49,345 nt of DNA from Lachnoclostridium sp. MSJ-17 (GTDB lineage Bacteria; Bacillota; Clostridia; Oscillospirales; Acutalibacteraceae). Positions within the stretch are counted from its first letter, which is position 1. Every line of letters begins with the position of its first letter. The position numbers and the translations under genes were made by a program. The stretch lies in assembly GCF_018918205.1 (NCBI RefSeq), contig NZ_JAHLQB010000116.1:1-49345 (forward strand), read 5' to 3'. Below the pieces are notes generated by a model. That model had not been told where the DNA came from. It saw only the letters and a program-made list of their open reading frames with translations, and ran no database searches. Below are positions 1 to 8,510 of the stretch, piece after piece.

Positions 1-641
1 TGAATCCGTATTTGCAGAAGCTGGCTAACGGAGAGGGCGTCCCTCGCAATAACATCAAAGCGACACTGGATTCCGCTCAGAAGCAGCAGTTAAATGAAAA
101 GATTCAGGACAAAGCTAAACGCGCCGATGATAACCAAACCAAGAAAGGCAGAAAGCCGCTGCCCGAACGCGAGGAAAAGGCGCTCAGAGAGCTGCTCTCG
201 TACTGCAAGGAGCAGAACCTTAAAAACGTCGTGTTCACAAGGTTCCCGCACATTGTCGTAAAGCGCACCTTCGACAGGTTTGAAAAGAGCAACACAGTCG
301 GGGATATCGTGGAGGAATACGGGTATGATTACCTCAACTTCGAGCGCGATTTCGTAAATACCGGACTTGACGAGAACCGCGATTTCTATAACCTTGACCA
401 CCTCAATGTTTACGGTCAGCAAAAGTTCACCGAATACCTGACAGATTACCTCACGGCGAGGTATTCAGTCGGGCCGAAGGACAGAAGCGACAAGATAAAC
501 GCTGAATGGAAAAAATGCGGCAGCTACTACAGGGCTTATGTTAAGTACAGCGAGGAGTTGATTGCGAAGGGTGAAAAAAAGGAGCTGTCGGAGGATACAG
601 ATCTTTTGAGCGAGCTGGGAAAGTATGTAGGTGTTCAGTAG
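1..641 (+). CDS. SGNH/GDSL-like hydrolase, C-terminal part (5' end outside window)
   Basis: The reading frame is open from the first complete codon (position 3) without a stop and ends at 641, so the gene begins before the window. A TTG at position 12 has no ribosome site and is probably internal. The C-terminal third holds D-H-L-N-x-Y-G near residue 130 of the visible part, followed by a helix rich in Thr/Leu. This is the usual place of the catalytic Asp-His pair in SGNH hydrolases of the DltD or polysaccharide O-acyl type. The nucleophile Ser block would be upstream and cannot be seen. Substrate is unknown. A strong bidirectional terminator follows at 685-719. The family call rests on one motif, so confidence is moderate. 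Confidence 0.5.
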   Translation, partial: NPYLQKLANGEGVPRNNIKATLDSAQKQQLNEKIQDKAKRADDNQTKKGRKPLPEREEKALRELLSYCKEQNLKNVVFTRFPHIVVKRTFDRFEKSNTVGDIVEEYGYDYLNFERDFVNTGLDENRDFYNLDHLNVYGQQKFTEYLTDYLTARYSVGPKDRSDKINAEWKKCGSYYRAYVKYSEELIAKGEKKELSEDTDLLSELGKYVGVQ

Positions 642-684
642 GCAGATCATGCGCAACTATCTAATACCCAACAACAAAAAATAC

Positions 685-719
685 AGAGGTTCAACCCGCA
701 AGGGCTGAACCTCTTTTTT
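685..719. terminator. Bidirectional Rho-independent terminator
   Basis: The stem AGAGGTTCA/TGAACCTCT (685-693 with 706-714) continues into CCC-GCAA-GGG with a GNRA-type loop. A T-run follows on the plus strand and an A-run precedes it at 671-682, so it can end both the plus-strand hydrolase and the minus-strand lipoprotein gene. Confidence 0.9.
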
Positions 720-721
720 GA

Positions 722-1810
722 CTATATCTTTATTCTCATCCAGGCGTTGCCCATAACCAGTGTGCCTGAGTAATTTACATCGCAGGGATCTTCGGGTGCG
801 ACTCCGAAGTGATTGTACTCGTTGTGGTGGATATCCCACTCGGGGTCGTAGTATTTGCCCTCTATCTCTGCCCAGCCGTGACCGCCTGAGTTGCAGGCGT
901 AGACTTCCGTAAACCCTATCGCCTTACCCATGTACGCGTATGCAGCACCATAGCTGTAGCAGTCGCCCTTGCCGTAAACAAAGAGGTCGTTGGCATAAAC
1001 AACAGGCCAGTCCATTTCGGTGTACGGCGGGTCGTGGCGCACACCCTCGAGGTACGAAGTCTTTATGTAGTCAAAGCACTTTTTGAGCTTTTCCTGTCGC
1101 GTCATGCTGTTGTCCGTACATGCCGCAACCGCCTTGCATGCCGCAAAAAGCGTCTTGTCGGAATCGCTCTCCGCCTTGTATGCCCTGCCCTCGATGACGC
1201 TCCAGTCATAATTACCGTCGTTTATTCCATCGCAGAGACCTAAATCGATATTGCCCTCAGAGTCTGCGTAGTAGTAGCCGTCCTTGTCGCTGCCGACTAT
1301 GCCGCCCTTCTGAATCTCGCCGTCCTTGATGAAGTTAGCGGTCTTGCCGTCGGAGAAGAATCCGTCCTTCTTAGGCGTGAGGTGAATTTCCATGCCGTCC
1401 GTGAGGTAACTGCGCTTGTCGGCGTCGCTGTCGTACATCGACGTCTTGAAGCCCGACTGGGATATCGCGAGATCTACCGTGCCGCCGATTAGCTCGACTT
1501 CCTTTGTCTCGTCACCGGCAATGACCTTGACCTTCGCGTACCGCTTGACGGTTATCGCGTGGGCTCCCGCGTCTACCCACCTCGCGTCGCGTTTGGGTTC
1601 GACTGTGTCGCGGTCGGTTATGCTTATGCCCGCCGCACCGAGCAGCTGCGATACGGTCATGTCGTCGGTGCCCTCTGCTGTGACGGACTTGCCGCTGTCT
1701 AAAACTGTCACCTTCACGGGGTCGCCCGGCTCTCCGCAGGCGGAAAATGTGAAAGCAGTCATAAGAATCACAAATACGGAAACAAGTGAAATAAATCGCT
1801 TGGTTTTCAT
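722..1810 (-). CDS. Transglutaminase-like lipoprotein with DUF348-type domain
   Basis: 362 residues. The N-terminus is a lipoprotein signal: MKTKR, a hydrophobic stretch, then a lipobox ending F-S-A-C at Cys25, so the mature protein is probably anchored on the outer face of the membrane. Residues about 32-90 resemble a DUF348 (ubiquitin-like) module as found in YabE/Rpf-like wall proteins. The C-terminal part looks like a transglutaminase/protease core: GKGDCYSYGAAY supplies the Cys, GGHGWAEI the His, and YYDPEWD the Asp. Substrate and whether it is a peptidase or a cross-linker are unknown. The ATG follows AAGGAG by 10 nt. It is the third gene after prfB and thrH on the same strand and ends at the shared terminator near 700. 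Confidence 0.75.
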   Translation of the reverse strand: MKTKRFISLVSVFVILMTAFTFSACGEPGDPVKVTVLDSGKSVTAEGTDDMTVSQLLGAAGISITDRDTVEPKRDARWVDAGAHAITVKRYAKVKVIAGDETKEVELIGGTVDLAISQSGFKTSMYDSDADKRSYLTDGMEIHLTPKKDGFFSDGKTANFIKDGEIQKGGIVGSDKDGYYYADSEGNIDLGLCDGINDGNYDWSVIEGRAYKAESDSDKTLFAACKAVAACTDNSMTRQEKLKKCFDYIKTSYLEGVRHDPPYTEMDWPVVYANDLFVYGKGDCYSYGAAYAYMGKAIGFTEVYACNSGGHGWAEIEGKYYDPEWDIHHNEYNHFGVAPEDPCDVNYSGTLVMGNAWMRIKI

Positions 1811-1846
1811 CTCATAAACTCTCCTTATACAGCCGTGTGCCGTATA

Positions 1847-2449
1847 TCAAACCATTGCTGCCTTGATAGCCGCAAGAAAATCTCCGTAGTCGTCGAACGC
1901 GGGAAGGTCGGGATTGTCCGCCTTTATCTTGTCGGTGCTCCTGAACAGGAAGCCTGCCTTACTCGCGCGAATCATGCCGAGGTCGTTGTAGCTGTCGCCC
2001 GCTGCGATTGTCTCGTAGCCGATAGACTGCAGAGCCTTGACTGTGGTGAGCTTCGACTGCTCGCAGCGCATTTTGAAGTCAGTGACCTCTCCGTTATCCG
2101 CTACGACGAGCGAGTTGCAGAATATAGTCGGCATGCCCAGCTTCTTCATAAGGGGCGCCGCGAACTGGGTGAAGGTATCGCTGATGATAATCACCTGGCA
2201 GCATGAACGCAGCTCGTCGAGGAACTCCTTCGCGCCCTCCATGGGATCGATCGTCGCGATCACGTCTTGTATCTCCTTGAGTCCCAGCCCGTGCTCCTTT
2301 AAGATTTTGAGGCGGTACCTCATAAGCTTGTCGTAGTCAGGCTCGTCACGTGTGGTTTTTTTAAGCTCCTCGATTCCGGTAGCCTTTGAAAAAGCGATCC
2401 AGATTTCGGGTACAAGCACTCCCTCGAGGTCAAGACAGGTTATATACAT
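1847..2449 (-). CDS. thrH: Phosphoserine phosphatase / homoserine phosphotransferase, ThrH type (HAD superfamily)
   Basis: 200 residues, typical for ThrH. The N-terminal HAD motif is C-L-D-L-E-G-V-L-V-P-E, with Asp6 as the phosphoaspartate nucleophile. Motif II is the S-D-T of I-I-I-S-D-T-F and motif IV is A-A-G-D-S-Y-N-D-L. The sequence follows known ThrH proteins along its length, including W-I-A-F and the T-R-D-x-P-D-Y-D block. ThrH dephosphorylates phosphoserine and can transfer the phosphate to homoserine, linking serine and threonine synthesis in the cytoplasm. It lies 28 nt after prfB with an AAAGGA ribosome site, so it is probably cotranscribed. Confidence 0.88.
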   Translation of the reverse strand: MYITCLDLEGVLVPEIWIAFSKATGIEELKKTTRDEPDYDKLMRYRLKILKEHGLGLKEIQDVIATIDPMEGAKEFLDELRSCCQVIIISDTFTQFAAPLMKKLGMPTIFCNSLVVADNGEVTDFKMRCEQSKLTTVKALQSIGYETIAAGDSYNDLGMIRASKAGFLFRSTDKIKADNPDLPAFDDYGDFLAAIKAAMV

Positions 2450-2477
2450 TTTGAACAGTCCTTTCAGTAGTTAATAA

Positions 2478-3596
2478 TTACTTGAGCAGTGTGCCCTGGC
2501 TGGCGCACTTCAGGTAGGCGTTGATGAAGCCGTCAAGGTCGCCGTCCATTACCGCCTGAATGTTGCCGGTCTCGAACGCGGTGCGGTGGTCTTTTACCAT
2601 TGTGTACGGCATGAACACGTAGCTGCGTATCTGAGAGCCCCAGGTGATTTCCTTCTGCACGCCCTTGATGTCCTCGATTTTTTCAAGGTGCTCGCGCTCC
2701 TTGATTTCAACGAGCTTTGAAATGAGCATCTTCATAGCGACGTCGCGGTTCTGGTACTGGCTGCGCTCAACCTGGCTGGCGACTACGATACCCGTCGGGA
2801 TATGAGTAAGACGGACAGCCGACGAGGTCTTGTTGACCTTCTGACCGCCTGCACCGCTTGCGCGGTATACGTCCATTTTGATATCCTCGGGCGCGATATT
2901 GACTTCGACGTTGTCGTCCATCTCGGGCATTACCTCGAGCGCTGAAAAGCTCGTGTGACGTCTGCCTGCAGAATCAAACGGAGAAACGCGCACAAGTCTG
3001 TGAACGCCTGCCTCGCTTTTGAGGTAGCCGTAGGCGTTTTCTCCCTCGATCAGGAGCACCGCGCTCTTGAGTCCGGCTTCATCGCCGTCGAGATAGTCGA
3101 CCTCCTTGATTTTGAAGCCGTGTGCCTCAGCCCAGCGAGTGTACATTCTGTAGAGCATCTCAGCCCAGTCCTGAGCTTCCGTGCCGCCTGAGCCCGCGTG
3201 GAAGGTGAGAATGGCGTTATTCTTGTCGTACTCGCCCGTGAGAAGGGTCTGCAAACGCTGCTTTTCAAGAGTGGCTTTTACATCGTCGACCTCAGCCTGA
3301 GCTTCCTCGAGAAGCGACAAATCCTCTTCCTCGTTCGCAAGCTCAATCAAAGCCTGAGTGTCCTCATATTTCGAAACAAGAGCCTCGTAAGCCTCGACCT
3401 TGCCTTTTAACGCGCCTGTCTTTTGCAGTACCTGCTGAGACTTCTCGACGTTGTCCCAGAAGCCCGGCTCTGTCGCCTTGAGCTCGAGCTGCTCAATCTC
3501 TGACTTCATGCTCTTCATGCCGAGAGCGTCTGAAAGGTCGTCGATATCGGGCTTTAATGCCTGCAATGAAAGCATTAATTCTTCAAACTGTACCAT
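2478..3596 (-). CDS. prfB: Peptide chain release factor 2
   Basis: 372 residues, full length for RF2. It recognises UGA and UAA stop codons and triggers peptidyl-tRNA hydrolysis on the ribosome. The tripeptide anticodon Ser-Pro-Phe is at residues 205-207, which marks RF2 rather than RF1. The catalytic Gly-Gly-Gln is at 250-252 in G-A-G-G-Q-K-V-N. The N-terminal coiled domain covers about 1-120. Unlike E. coli prfB, the whole protein is encoded in one frame: there is no in-frame UGA near codon 25 and no programmed +1 shift. The ATG is preceded by AGAAGG and by a strong promoter at 3629-3657. First gene of the prfB-thrH-lipoprotein operon. Confidence 0.96.
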   Translation of the reverse strand: MVQFEELMLSLQALKPDIDDLSDALGMKSMKSEIEQLELKATEPGFWDNVEKSQQVLQKTGALKGKVEAYEALVSKYEDTQALIELANEEEDLSLLEEAQAEVDDVKATLEKQRLQTLLTGEYDKNNAILTFHAGSGGTEAQDWAEMLYRMYTRWAEAHGFKIKEVDYLDGDEAGLKSAVLLIEGENAYGYLKSEAGVHRLVRVSPFDSAGRRHTSFSALEVMPEMDDNVEVNIAPEDIKMDVYRASGAGGQKVNKTSSAVRLTHIPTGIVVASQVERSQYQNRDVAMKMLISKLVEIKEREHLEKIEDIKGVQKEITWGSQIRSYVFMPYTMVKDHRTAFETGNIQAVMDGDLDGFINAYLKCASQGTLLK

Positions 3597-3628
3597 ACTT
3601 CTACCTTCTTTCGTTTTACCAAATATAT

Positions 3629-3657
3629 ATTATACCAAAAAAGTGAATTCTTGTAAA
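3629..3657 (-). promoter_or_regulatory. Sigma-A promoter for prfB operon
   Basis: On the minus strand TTTACA (3652-3657) and TATAAT (3629-3634) are 17 bp apart, about 30 nt before the prfB start. Confidence 0.8.
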
Positions 3658-3691
3658 CTAAAATTAAAAATTCTTTATATTTGAATTATTG

Positions 3692-3720
3692 TTGCATTTG
3701 CCGATAAAATTTGTTATAAT
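3692..3720 (+). promoter_or_regulatory. Sigma-A promoter for the RING/zinc-ribbon protein gene
   Basis: TTGCAT (3692-3697) and TATAAT (3715-3720) are 17 bp apart, 28 nt upstream of the ATG at 3749. It is divergent from the prfB promoter. This supports the start at 3749 over the longer frame, whose extra N-terminal codons would begin inside the promoter. Confidence 0.75.
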
Positions 3721-3748
3721 AATAACGATAACAAGTACGGAGGTCTAT

Positions 3749-4813
3749 ATGGAGTTTACTAAGTACACCTGCCCCGTATGCGACAAGAAGTTTGAGAGCT
3801 CAGACGACATTGTCGTCTGTCCCGAATGCGGCGCTCCGCATCACAGGGATTGCTATGAAGGGCTCGGACACTGCTTTTACGAGGACAAACACAAGGAAGG
3901 CTTTACCTTTGACAGCCTGCACCCCGAACAGCCGGAGAGTGATAATACTGAATCCAAATTTGAGGATTTTCAGACTATCGTCTGCCCTGTCTGCTTCAAC
4001 AGGAACCCGATGGGTTCGCAGACCTGTCAGCGCTGCGGCACGGATCTGAGAGCCGAAAACGCCCATAATCCGCAACAGCCGAACGGTCAGCCCGGCAATC
4101 AGGGCAATTCAGGTCAGGGCGCTCCCAATCAAGGGTTCCCGCCGTTCGGATTTGCAGCCCAGGGCATGCCCGAATACGACCCTCTCGCGGGTATGGACAG
4201 CAAAGAGGAAGTCGGCGACAACGTTACAGCCGGTGAAGCCGCAAAGTTTACCGGCAGAAACACGCAGTATTTCTCGATGGTATTCCAAAGGCTGAGAAAG
4301 CAAGGCAGAGGTAAATTCGGATTCGCGGCATTTCTGTTTTCGGGAGTATATTTCCTTTACAGAAAAATGTACGGTATCGGTCTCGCCTTCTCGCTTGTTG
4401 TCATCGCTACAAACGTTCTGTCGACATTCATAATAATGACGCCGGAATGGTCATCGGCAGTGCGTGAGATAGCTTCCGCTTCTCCGCAGAATATCGCCTC
4501 AGACCCCATGTATGCCTATTCGCTGCTCGGAAAGATGGGCTACGCCTACCTTCCGCTGCTGCTCAACGCCGTGCGCTATATCTTTATGTTGATCAGCGGA
4601 CTGACGGCAAACCGTATCTATTACGGTCATTCAATGAAAAAAATCCGCAGAATCAAGGACGAGCACCGCGGCGCTGCGCCCGACGAGATCAATAAGGCTC
4701 TTGAGGAAAAAGGCGGCGTGAACCTTCCGCTCGCGCTCAGCTTCGGCATTGCCACCGTTGCCGTCTCGTATATCTGCAACTTCTTTATCGCGTCTGCAAG
4801 TATAACAATTTAA
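3749..4813 (+). CDS. Prokaryotic RING/zinc-ribbon protein with DUF2628-like membrane domain
   Basis: 354 residues from the ATG at 3749, chosen because of ACGGAGG at 3737-3743. Residues about 7-45 carry C-P-V-C, C-P-E-C-G, H-R-D-C and a later C, a RING-like treble-clef zinc site (Prok-RING type). A second zinc ribbon, C-P-V-C-F and C-Q-R-C-G, sits near 84-103. A Gly/Asn/Gln/Pro-rich linker follows. The C-terminal half has about four hydrophobic segments with the sequence FLFSGVYFLYRKMYGIG, typical of DUF2628 proteins, and a charged cytoplasmic tail. The function is unknown; zinc-ribbon fusions to this membrane domain are common in Clostridia. galU follows after 12 nt, so cotranscription is likely. 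Confidence 0.7.
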   Translation: MEFTKYTCPVCDKKFESSDDIVVCPECGAPHHRDCYEGLGHCFYEDKHKEGFTFDSLHPEQPESDNTESKFEDFQTIVCPVCFNRNPMGSQTCQRCGTDLRAENAHNPQQPNGQPGNQGNSGQGAPNQGFPPFGFAAQGMPEYDPLAGMDSKEEVGDNVTAGEAAKFTGRNTQYFSMVFQRLRKQGRGKFGFAAFLFSGVYFLYRKMYGIGLAFSLVVIATNVLSTFIIMTPEWSSAVREIASASPQNIASDPMYAYSLLGKMGYAYLPLLLNAVRYIFMLISGLTANRIYYGHSMKKIRRIKDEHRGAAPDEINKALEEKGGVNLPLALSFGIATVAVSYICNFFIASASITI

Positions 4814-4825
4814 CGGAGGATGATT

Positions 4826-5698
4826 ATGAAAATTACAAAAGCGGTTATTCCCGCTGCGGGCTTCGGAACAAGAGTCCTTCCCGCCACAAAGAACATTCCC
4901 AAGGAGATGTTCCCTATCGTTGACAAGCCCACGATACAGTATATCGTCGAGGAAGCTGTCGCGGCAGGTATCACTGATATCCTTATCATCACGAACAGAG
5001 GAAAGACCCTGATTGAAGATCATTTCGACCGCTCGCCCGAGCTTGAGCATATTCTCGAAAAAGGCGGCAAGTCAGATTTTCTTGAGCAGGTCAAGGGTAT
5101 TTCGCAGCTCGCCAACATCAGCTTTATCCGTCAGCAGGAAATGAAGGGCTTAGGTCACGCGGTGCTCAAGGCGAAGTCCTTTGTCGGTAACGAGCCCTTT
5201 GCGGTGCTATTCGGCGACGGAGTAATCGTCGGCAAAAAGCCCGCTATCGGTCAGCTTATCGAGCATTACGGCGAGTACGGTAAGGGCGTTGTAGGTGTAA
5301 AGAAGGTTCCCGAGGAGGAAATCCACAAGTACGGCTCGCTTAAGGTTGAGAACCTGCACGACAATGTTTTCGCCTGCACCGACATGAAGGAAAAGCCCAA
5401 GACCAAGGAAGAAGTGCTTTCGCTATATTCTATCCTAGACCGCTGTGTTCTGCCGCCCGAGATTTTTGAGATTCTTGAGCGCACTGAACCGGGCGTCGGC
5501 GGTGAGATTCAGCTCACTGACGCTATGCGCGAGATAGCAATAAAAGAAGGAATGACCGCCGTCGAGTTTGAGGGTACAAGATACGATATGGGCAACAAGT
5601 TCGGCATTCTGCAGGCACAGATCGAGGTAGGTCTGGATCACCCCGAAACAAAGGAACAGTTAACCGAGTACATTAAGAAATTGGCTGAAACTTTATAA
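4826..5698 (+). CDS. galU: UTP-glucose-1-phosphate uridylyltransferase
   Basis: 290 residues. It makes UDP-glucose from UTP and glucose 1-phosphate, the donor for capsule, glycolipid and teichoic acid glucosylation. The nucleotide-binding signature A-A-G-F-G-T-R is at about 12-18, followed by P-A-T-K-N-I-P-K-E-M. The F-G-D-G-V-I metal-binding block, V-G-V-K-K-V and the G-G-E-I-Q-L-T-D-A-M block follow in GalU order. Start chosen at 4826 because the ATG at 4820 overlaps the GGAGGA ribosome site itself. It lies directly downstream of the RING protein gene and ends at a strong hairpin. Confidence 0.95.
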   Translation: MKITKAVIPAAGFGTRVLPATKNIPKEMFPIVDKPTIQYIVEEAVAAGITDILIITNRGKTLIEDHFDRSPELEHILEKGGKSDFLEQVKGISQLANISFIRQQEMKGLGHAVLKAKSFVGNEPFAVLFGDGVIVGKKPAIGQLIEHYGEYGKGVVGVKKVPEEEIHKYGSLKVENLHDNVFACTDMKEKPKTKEEVLSLYSILDRCVLPPEIFEILERTEPGVGGEIQLTDAMREIAIKEGMTAVEFEGTRYDMGNKFGILQAQIEVGLDHPETKEQLTEYIKKLAETL

Positions 5699-5706
5699 CG
5701 ATATGA

Positions 5707-5740
5707 AAAACGGACGTGTTTTTGGCACGTCCGTTTTGTT
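5707..5740 (+). terminator. Rho-independent terminator after galU
   Basis: Stem AAAACGGACGTG/CACGTCCGTTTT (5707-5718 with 5726-5737), 7 nt loop, T-rich tail. Confidence 0.88.
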
Positions 5741-5802
5741 TATGGACAATTATTGGTCGCTTCGCTCCGAATATAAAATCGGGTGCGGGTGTCCCGCCAT
5801 AT

Positions 5803-5838
5803 ACTACCAACTACTAACTACCCAACTACCAACTATAA
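5803..5838. repeat. Short degenerate tandem of AACTACC-like units
   Basis: About five imperfect copies of a CCAACTA/CTAACTA unit follow one another and run into the last codon and stop of the PHP gene on the minus strand (read there as TAGTTGG). Seen directly; origin unknown. Confidence 0.55.
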
Positions 5839-6659
5839 TTGTCAAATACCAAAAGCTCCGGCTTATGCTCCCGGAATATAGTATAATGCGTAAAGCCTGC
5901 AGCCCTTGCGACCTCTATTCCCTGCTCGATTCCTTTGCCGACCATGTCGGCTGAGTGAGCGTCGGTGCCTACGGTCACGTACTCTCCGCCAAGCTCCCTG
6001 AAACGCCTGACGAGTTCAATGTCGGGCAGGGTTCTTCCTATCGGCTTGAACAGCCCCGAAACGTTGATTTCAAGGGCTTTTTTGTTTTTTATCAGTGTTT
6101 TGAATATCTCGTCGATCTGCTCTTGAAACGGCGTTAAGTCCGGGTAATATCCTTCCCTCTCGACTATGTACCGCAGCGGATATGTGAGGTGTGAAAGGCT
6201 GTCGAAGTGTTCAAAATTCGAGGTCTCGATAAGCTCGTCGAAATACCTGCGCAGCAGTTCGTTAACGTCGACGGTCTTGTAATCGAGATAATAGAAGTCT
6301 TCGTAACCTCTGAGGTTATGAACGGACGCTAAAATGAAGTCAAAGTCCGCGTATTCGAGGGCGTGTTTTGTCTGAGCAGGGTCGTGAATTGGCTCGCCGA
6401 GTTCAAGTCCTCTGAGCACGAGCAGCCTGTCTTTGTATTTTTCTTTTGCAGAATTAATATCGCGTACCGACTGAGGTATCAGTCTGTCAAAACTGCCGAA
6501 TTCACAGTCCTCTCCCATGTTGATATACTCAGCCTCGCAGTGGTCGGTTATTGCTATGGCGTAAAGACCATTACCAAGCGCTGCCTGACAGAGCTCGTCG
6601 ACGGTGCTTTTTGCGTCAAAAGAATTATCGGAATGCGTGTGCATATCACAAAGCTTCAT
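5826..6659 (-). CDS. PHP-domain phosphoesterase, HisK/HisJ histidinol-phosphatase-like
   Basis: 277 residues. PHP metal-binding motifs appear in order: D-M-H-T-H-S at the N-terminus, I-T-D-H-C-E near 38-43, L-R-G-L-E-L-G-E near 83-90, A-S-V-H-N near 111-115 and G-T-D-A-H-S near the C-terminus. This is the set of a trinuclear-metal PHP phosphatase. Length and layout match the HisK-type histidinol-phosphatase family, but there are no his genes nearby, so another phosphoester substrate is possible. Cytoplasmic, no signal peptide. It has its own promoter at 6680-6708 and GGGAG before the ATG. The stop lies inside a short TAGTTGG-type tandem repeat. Confidence 0.82.
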   Translation of the reverse strand: MKLCDMHTHSDNSFDAKSTVDELCQAALGNGLYAIAITDHCEAEYINMGEDCEFGSFDRLIPQSVRDINSAKEKYKDRLLVLRGLELGEPIHDPAQTKHALEYADFDFILASVHNLRGYEDFYYLDYKTVDVNELLRRYFDELIETSNFEHFDSLSHLTYPLRYIVEREGYYPDLTPFQEQIDEIFKTLIKNKKALEINVSGLFKPIGRTLPDIELVRRFRELGGEYVTVGTDAHSADMVGKGIEQGIEVARAAGFTHYTIFREHKPELLVFDNYSW

Positions 6660-6679
6660 ATTGTATCACTCCCTAAAAA

Positions 6680-6708
6680 ATGATACCATATTAATTATCT
6701 TTATGCAA
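6680..6708 (-). promoter_or_regulatory. Sigma-A promoter for PHP gene
   Basis: Minus strand TTGCAT (6703-6708) and TATCAT (6680-6685), 17 bp spacer, about 20 nt before the start. Confidence 0.65.
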
Positions 6709-6716
6709 TATTTGAC

Positions 6717-6745
6717 TTTACTTTCGAGCCGGAAAATTGTATAAT
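6717..6745 (+). promoter_or_regulatory. Sigma-A promoter for ACT/UPF0210 operon
   Basis: TTTACT (6717-6722) and TATAAT (6740-6745), 17 bp spacer, upstream of the ACT gene at 6792. Confidence 0.65.
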
Positions 6746-6791
6746 ATACAAAATGTTATTATACATATTTAAAAGCACACGGAGGTTAGTT

Positions 6792-7061
6792 ATGAAGGCT
6801 GTAATTTCTGTAATCGGCAAGGACACCGTAGGCATTCTCGCCAAGGTCTCCGACGCCTGCGCCAAGGCAAGCGTAAATATCATCGAGGTCACCCAGAGCG
6901 TTCTCCAGGATATGTTCGCCATGATCATGCTCGTGGATATCGACAAGGCTAATATTGAGTTCGAGCAGCTCAGGGAAAATCTTAACAAGGTCGGCGAGTC
7001 CACAGGCACGCAGATACATCTTATGCATGAGGATATATTCAACAGCATGCACCGAATCTGA
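6792..7061 (+). CDS. Single ACT-domain protein
   Basis: 89 residues from the ATG at 6792 (GGAGG at 6781-6785). The sequence is a lone ACT fold: M-K-A-V-I-S-V-I-G-K-D-T-V-G-I-L-A-K-V, then a helix, N-I-I-E-V-T-Q-S-V and a final strand/helix. ACT domains bind amino acids or other small ligands and usually regulate a partner. In Firmicutes this protein (UPF0237 type) is regularly placed directly before a UPF0210 gene, as here (20 nt gap). The ligand and target are unknown; inference is that it senses a metabolite for the partner. Confidence 0.85.
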   Translation: MKAVISVIGKDTVGILAKVSDACAKASVNIIEVTQSVLQDMFAMIMLVDIDKANIEFEQLRENLNKVGESTGTQIHLMHEDIFNSMHRI

Positions 7062-7081
7062 TTTGATTGCGGAGGATTTCA

Positions 7082-8443
7082 ATGTTAGAAACAAGAGATA
7101 TACTGGAAACAATAAATATGATAGACAACGAGAACCTCGACGTGAGAACTATCACGATGGGTATCTCGCTGCTCGACTGCATTGACGAGGATATCGACAA
7201 GGCTTGCGATAAGGTTTATGACAAAATCTGCCGCAGCGCCAAGGATCTCGTCAAAACAGGCGTCGATATCGAGAGAGAGTACGGAATCCCTATTATCAAC
7301 AAGAGAATTTCCGTCACACCTATCGGCATGGTCGCTGCTCCGTGCCAGAGCAGAAAAGTCGTCAAGTTTGCGTACGCGCTCGACAAGGCGGCTAAGGAGC
7401 TCGGAGTTAATTTCATCGGCGGCTATTCCGCTCTCGTTCAGAAAGGCTTTGCAAGCGGAGATTACGCGCTTATCGAGAGTATTCCCGAGGCGCTCAGTGA
7501 GACCGATTTCGTCTGCTCGTCCGTAAATATCGGCTCGACGAAGGCGGGTATCAACATGGACGCGGTCAAGATGATGGGTAAGGTCGTCAAGGAGACCGCC
7601 GAAATCACCGCAGACCGCAACTGCATTGGCGCGGCTAAGCTCGTCGTATTCTGCAACGCCCCCGAGGATAACCCGTTTATGGCGGGAGCGTTCCACGGAG
7701 TCGGTGAAGCTGACACGGTTATCAACGTCGGCGTTTCGGGTCCCGGAGTAGTCAGGGCGGCTCTCGCAAAGAACGGCGAAGGCAAGGACATAGCGGAAAT
7801 CGCGGATCTGGTTAAGAGAACCGCGTTCAAGATAACGCGGATGGGTCAGCTCGTCGCCAAGGAAGCGAGCAAAAGGCTCTGCGTACCCTTCGGAATTGTC
7901 GACCTCTCCCTCGCTCCCACACCCGCTGTCGGAGACTCCGTCGCCTACATTCTCGAGGAAATGGGTCTTGAGAAATGCGGCTGCCACGGCACCACCGCTA
8001 CTCTCGCGCTGCTCAACGACGCCGTAAAGAAAGGCGGCGTTATGGCTTCCTCTCATGTCGGAGGCTTAAGCGGAGCGTTTATCCCCGTATCGGAGGACGC
8101 CGGCATGATCGCGGCGGCAAAGAGCGGCCACCTCGACATTACGAAACTTGAGGCTATGACTGCAGTCTGCTCTGTCGGTCTTGACATGATTGCAGTTCCC
8201 GGCGACATTACGCCCGAGGTCATTTCCGCTATTATCGCGGACGAAGCGGCTATCGGCATGGTAAATTCAAAAACAACTGCTGTAAGGCTTATTCCCGCAA
8301 TCGGCAAAAAAGCCGGCGATATGCTCGAGTTCGGCGGTCTGCTCGGCTCGGGTCCCGTAATGCCGGTCAGAGAAGGCTCGCCCGCTGTGTTCATAAACAG
8401 AGGCGGCCGCATTCCCGCTCCGCTGCAGGCGTTGAAGAATTAA
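7082..8443 (+). CDS. UPF0210 (DUF711) family protein, PFL-like fold
   Basis: 453 residues from the ATG at 7082, with GGAGG at 7071-7075. The family is recognised from the N-terminal [13 protein letters not shown] block, [12 protein letters not shown], the G-V-S-G-P-G-V-V block, and the C-terminal [12 protein letters not shown] block. Established knowledge: the family is structurally related to glycyl-radical/PFL-type barrels, but no reaction is firmly assigned. No signal peptide. It forms an operon with the preceding ACT protein. A 323-codon open frame on the opposite strand is a compositional shadow. Confidence 0.87.
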   Translation: MLETRDILETINMIDNENLDVRTITMGISLLDCIDEDIDKACDKVYDKICRSAKDLVKTGVDIEREYGIPIINKRISVTPIGMVAAPCQSRKVVKFAYALDKAAKELGVNFIGGYSALVQKGFASGDYALIESIPEALSETDFVCSSVNIGSTKAGINMDAVKMMGKVVKETAEITADRNCIGAAKLVVFCNAPEDNPFMAGAFHGVGEADTVINVGVSGPGVVRAALAKNGEGKDIAEIADLVKRTAFKITRMGQLVAKEASKRLCVPFGIVDLSLAPTPAVGDSVAYILEEMGLEKCGCHGTTATLALLNDAVKKGGVMASSHVGGLSGAFIPVSEDAGMIAAAKSGHLDITKLEAMTAVCSVGLDMIAVPGDITPEVISAIIADEAAIGMVNSKTTAVRLIPAIGKKAGDMLEFGGLLGSGPVMPVREGSPAVFINRGGRIPAPLQALKN

Positions 8444-8490
8444 AATTGCTTGTCTACGGGCTAATTACCTGTTCACATATATTATCCCAC

Positions 8491-8496
8491 TATAAT
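8491..8496 (+). promoter_or_regulatory. Probable -10 element of V-ATPase operon promoter
   Basis: TATAAT at 8491-8496, 15 nt before the first ATPase gene start. No convincing -35 at 17 bp, so the call is tentative; the operon could also be read through from the UPF0210 gene since no terminator lies between. Confidence 0.4.
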
Positions 8497-8510
8497 CGAG
8501 GTGATTATTT

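Noticed and set aside
3501..3596. Programmed +1 frameshift site in prfB
   Set aside because: Looked for an in-frame UGA near codon 25; the frame is continuous.
7085..8056. 323-codon open frame on the minus strand
   Set aside because: Lies fully antisense to the UPF0210 gene, has no ribosome site and no family resemblance; a shadow of codon bias.
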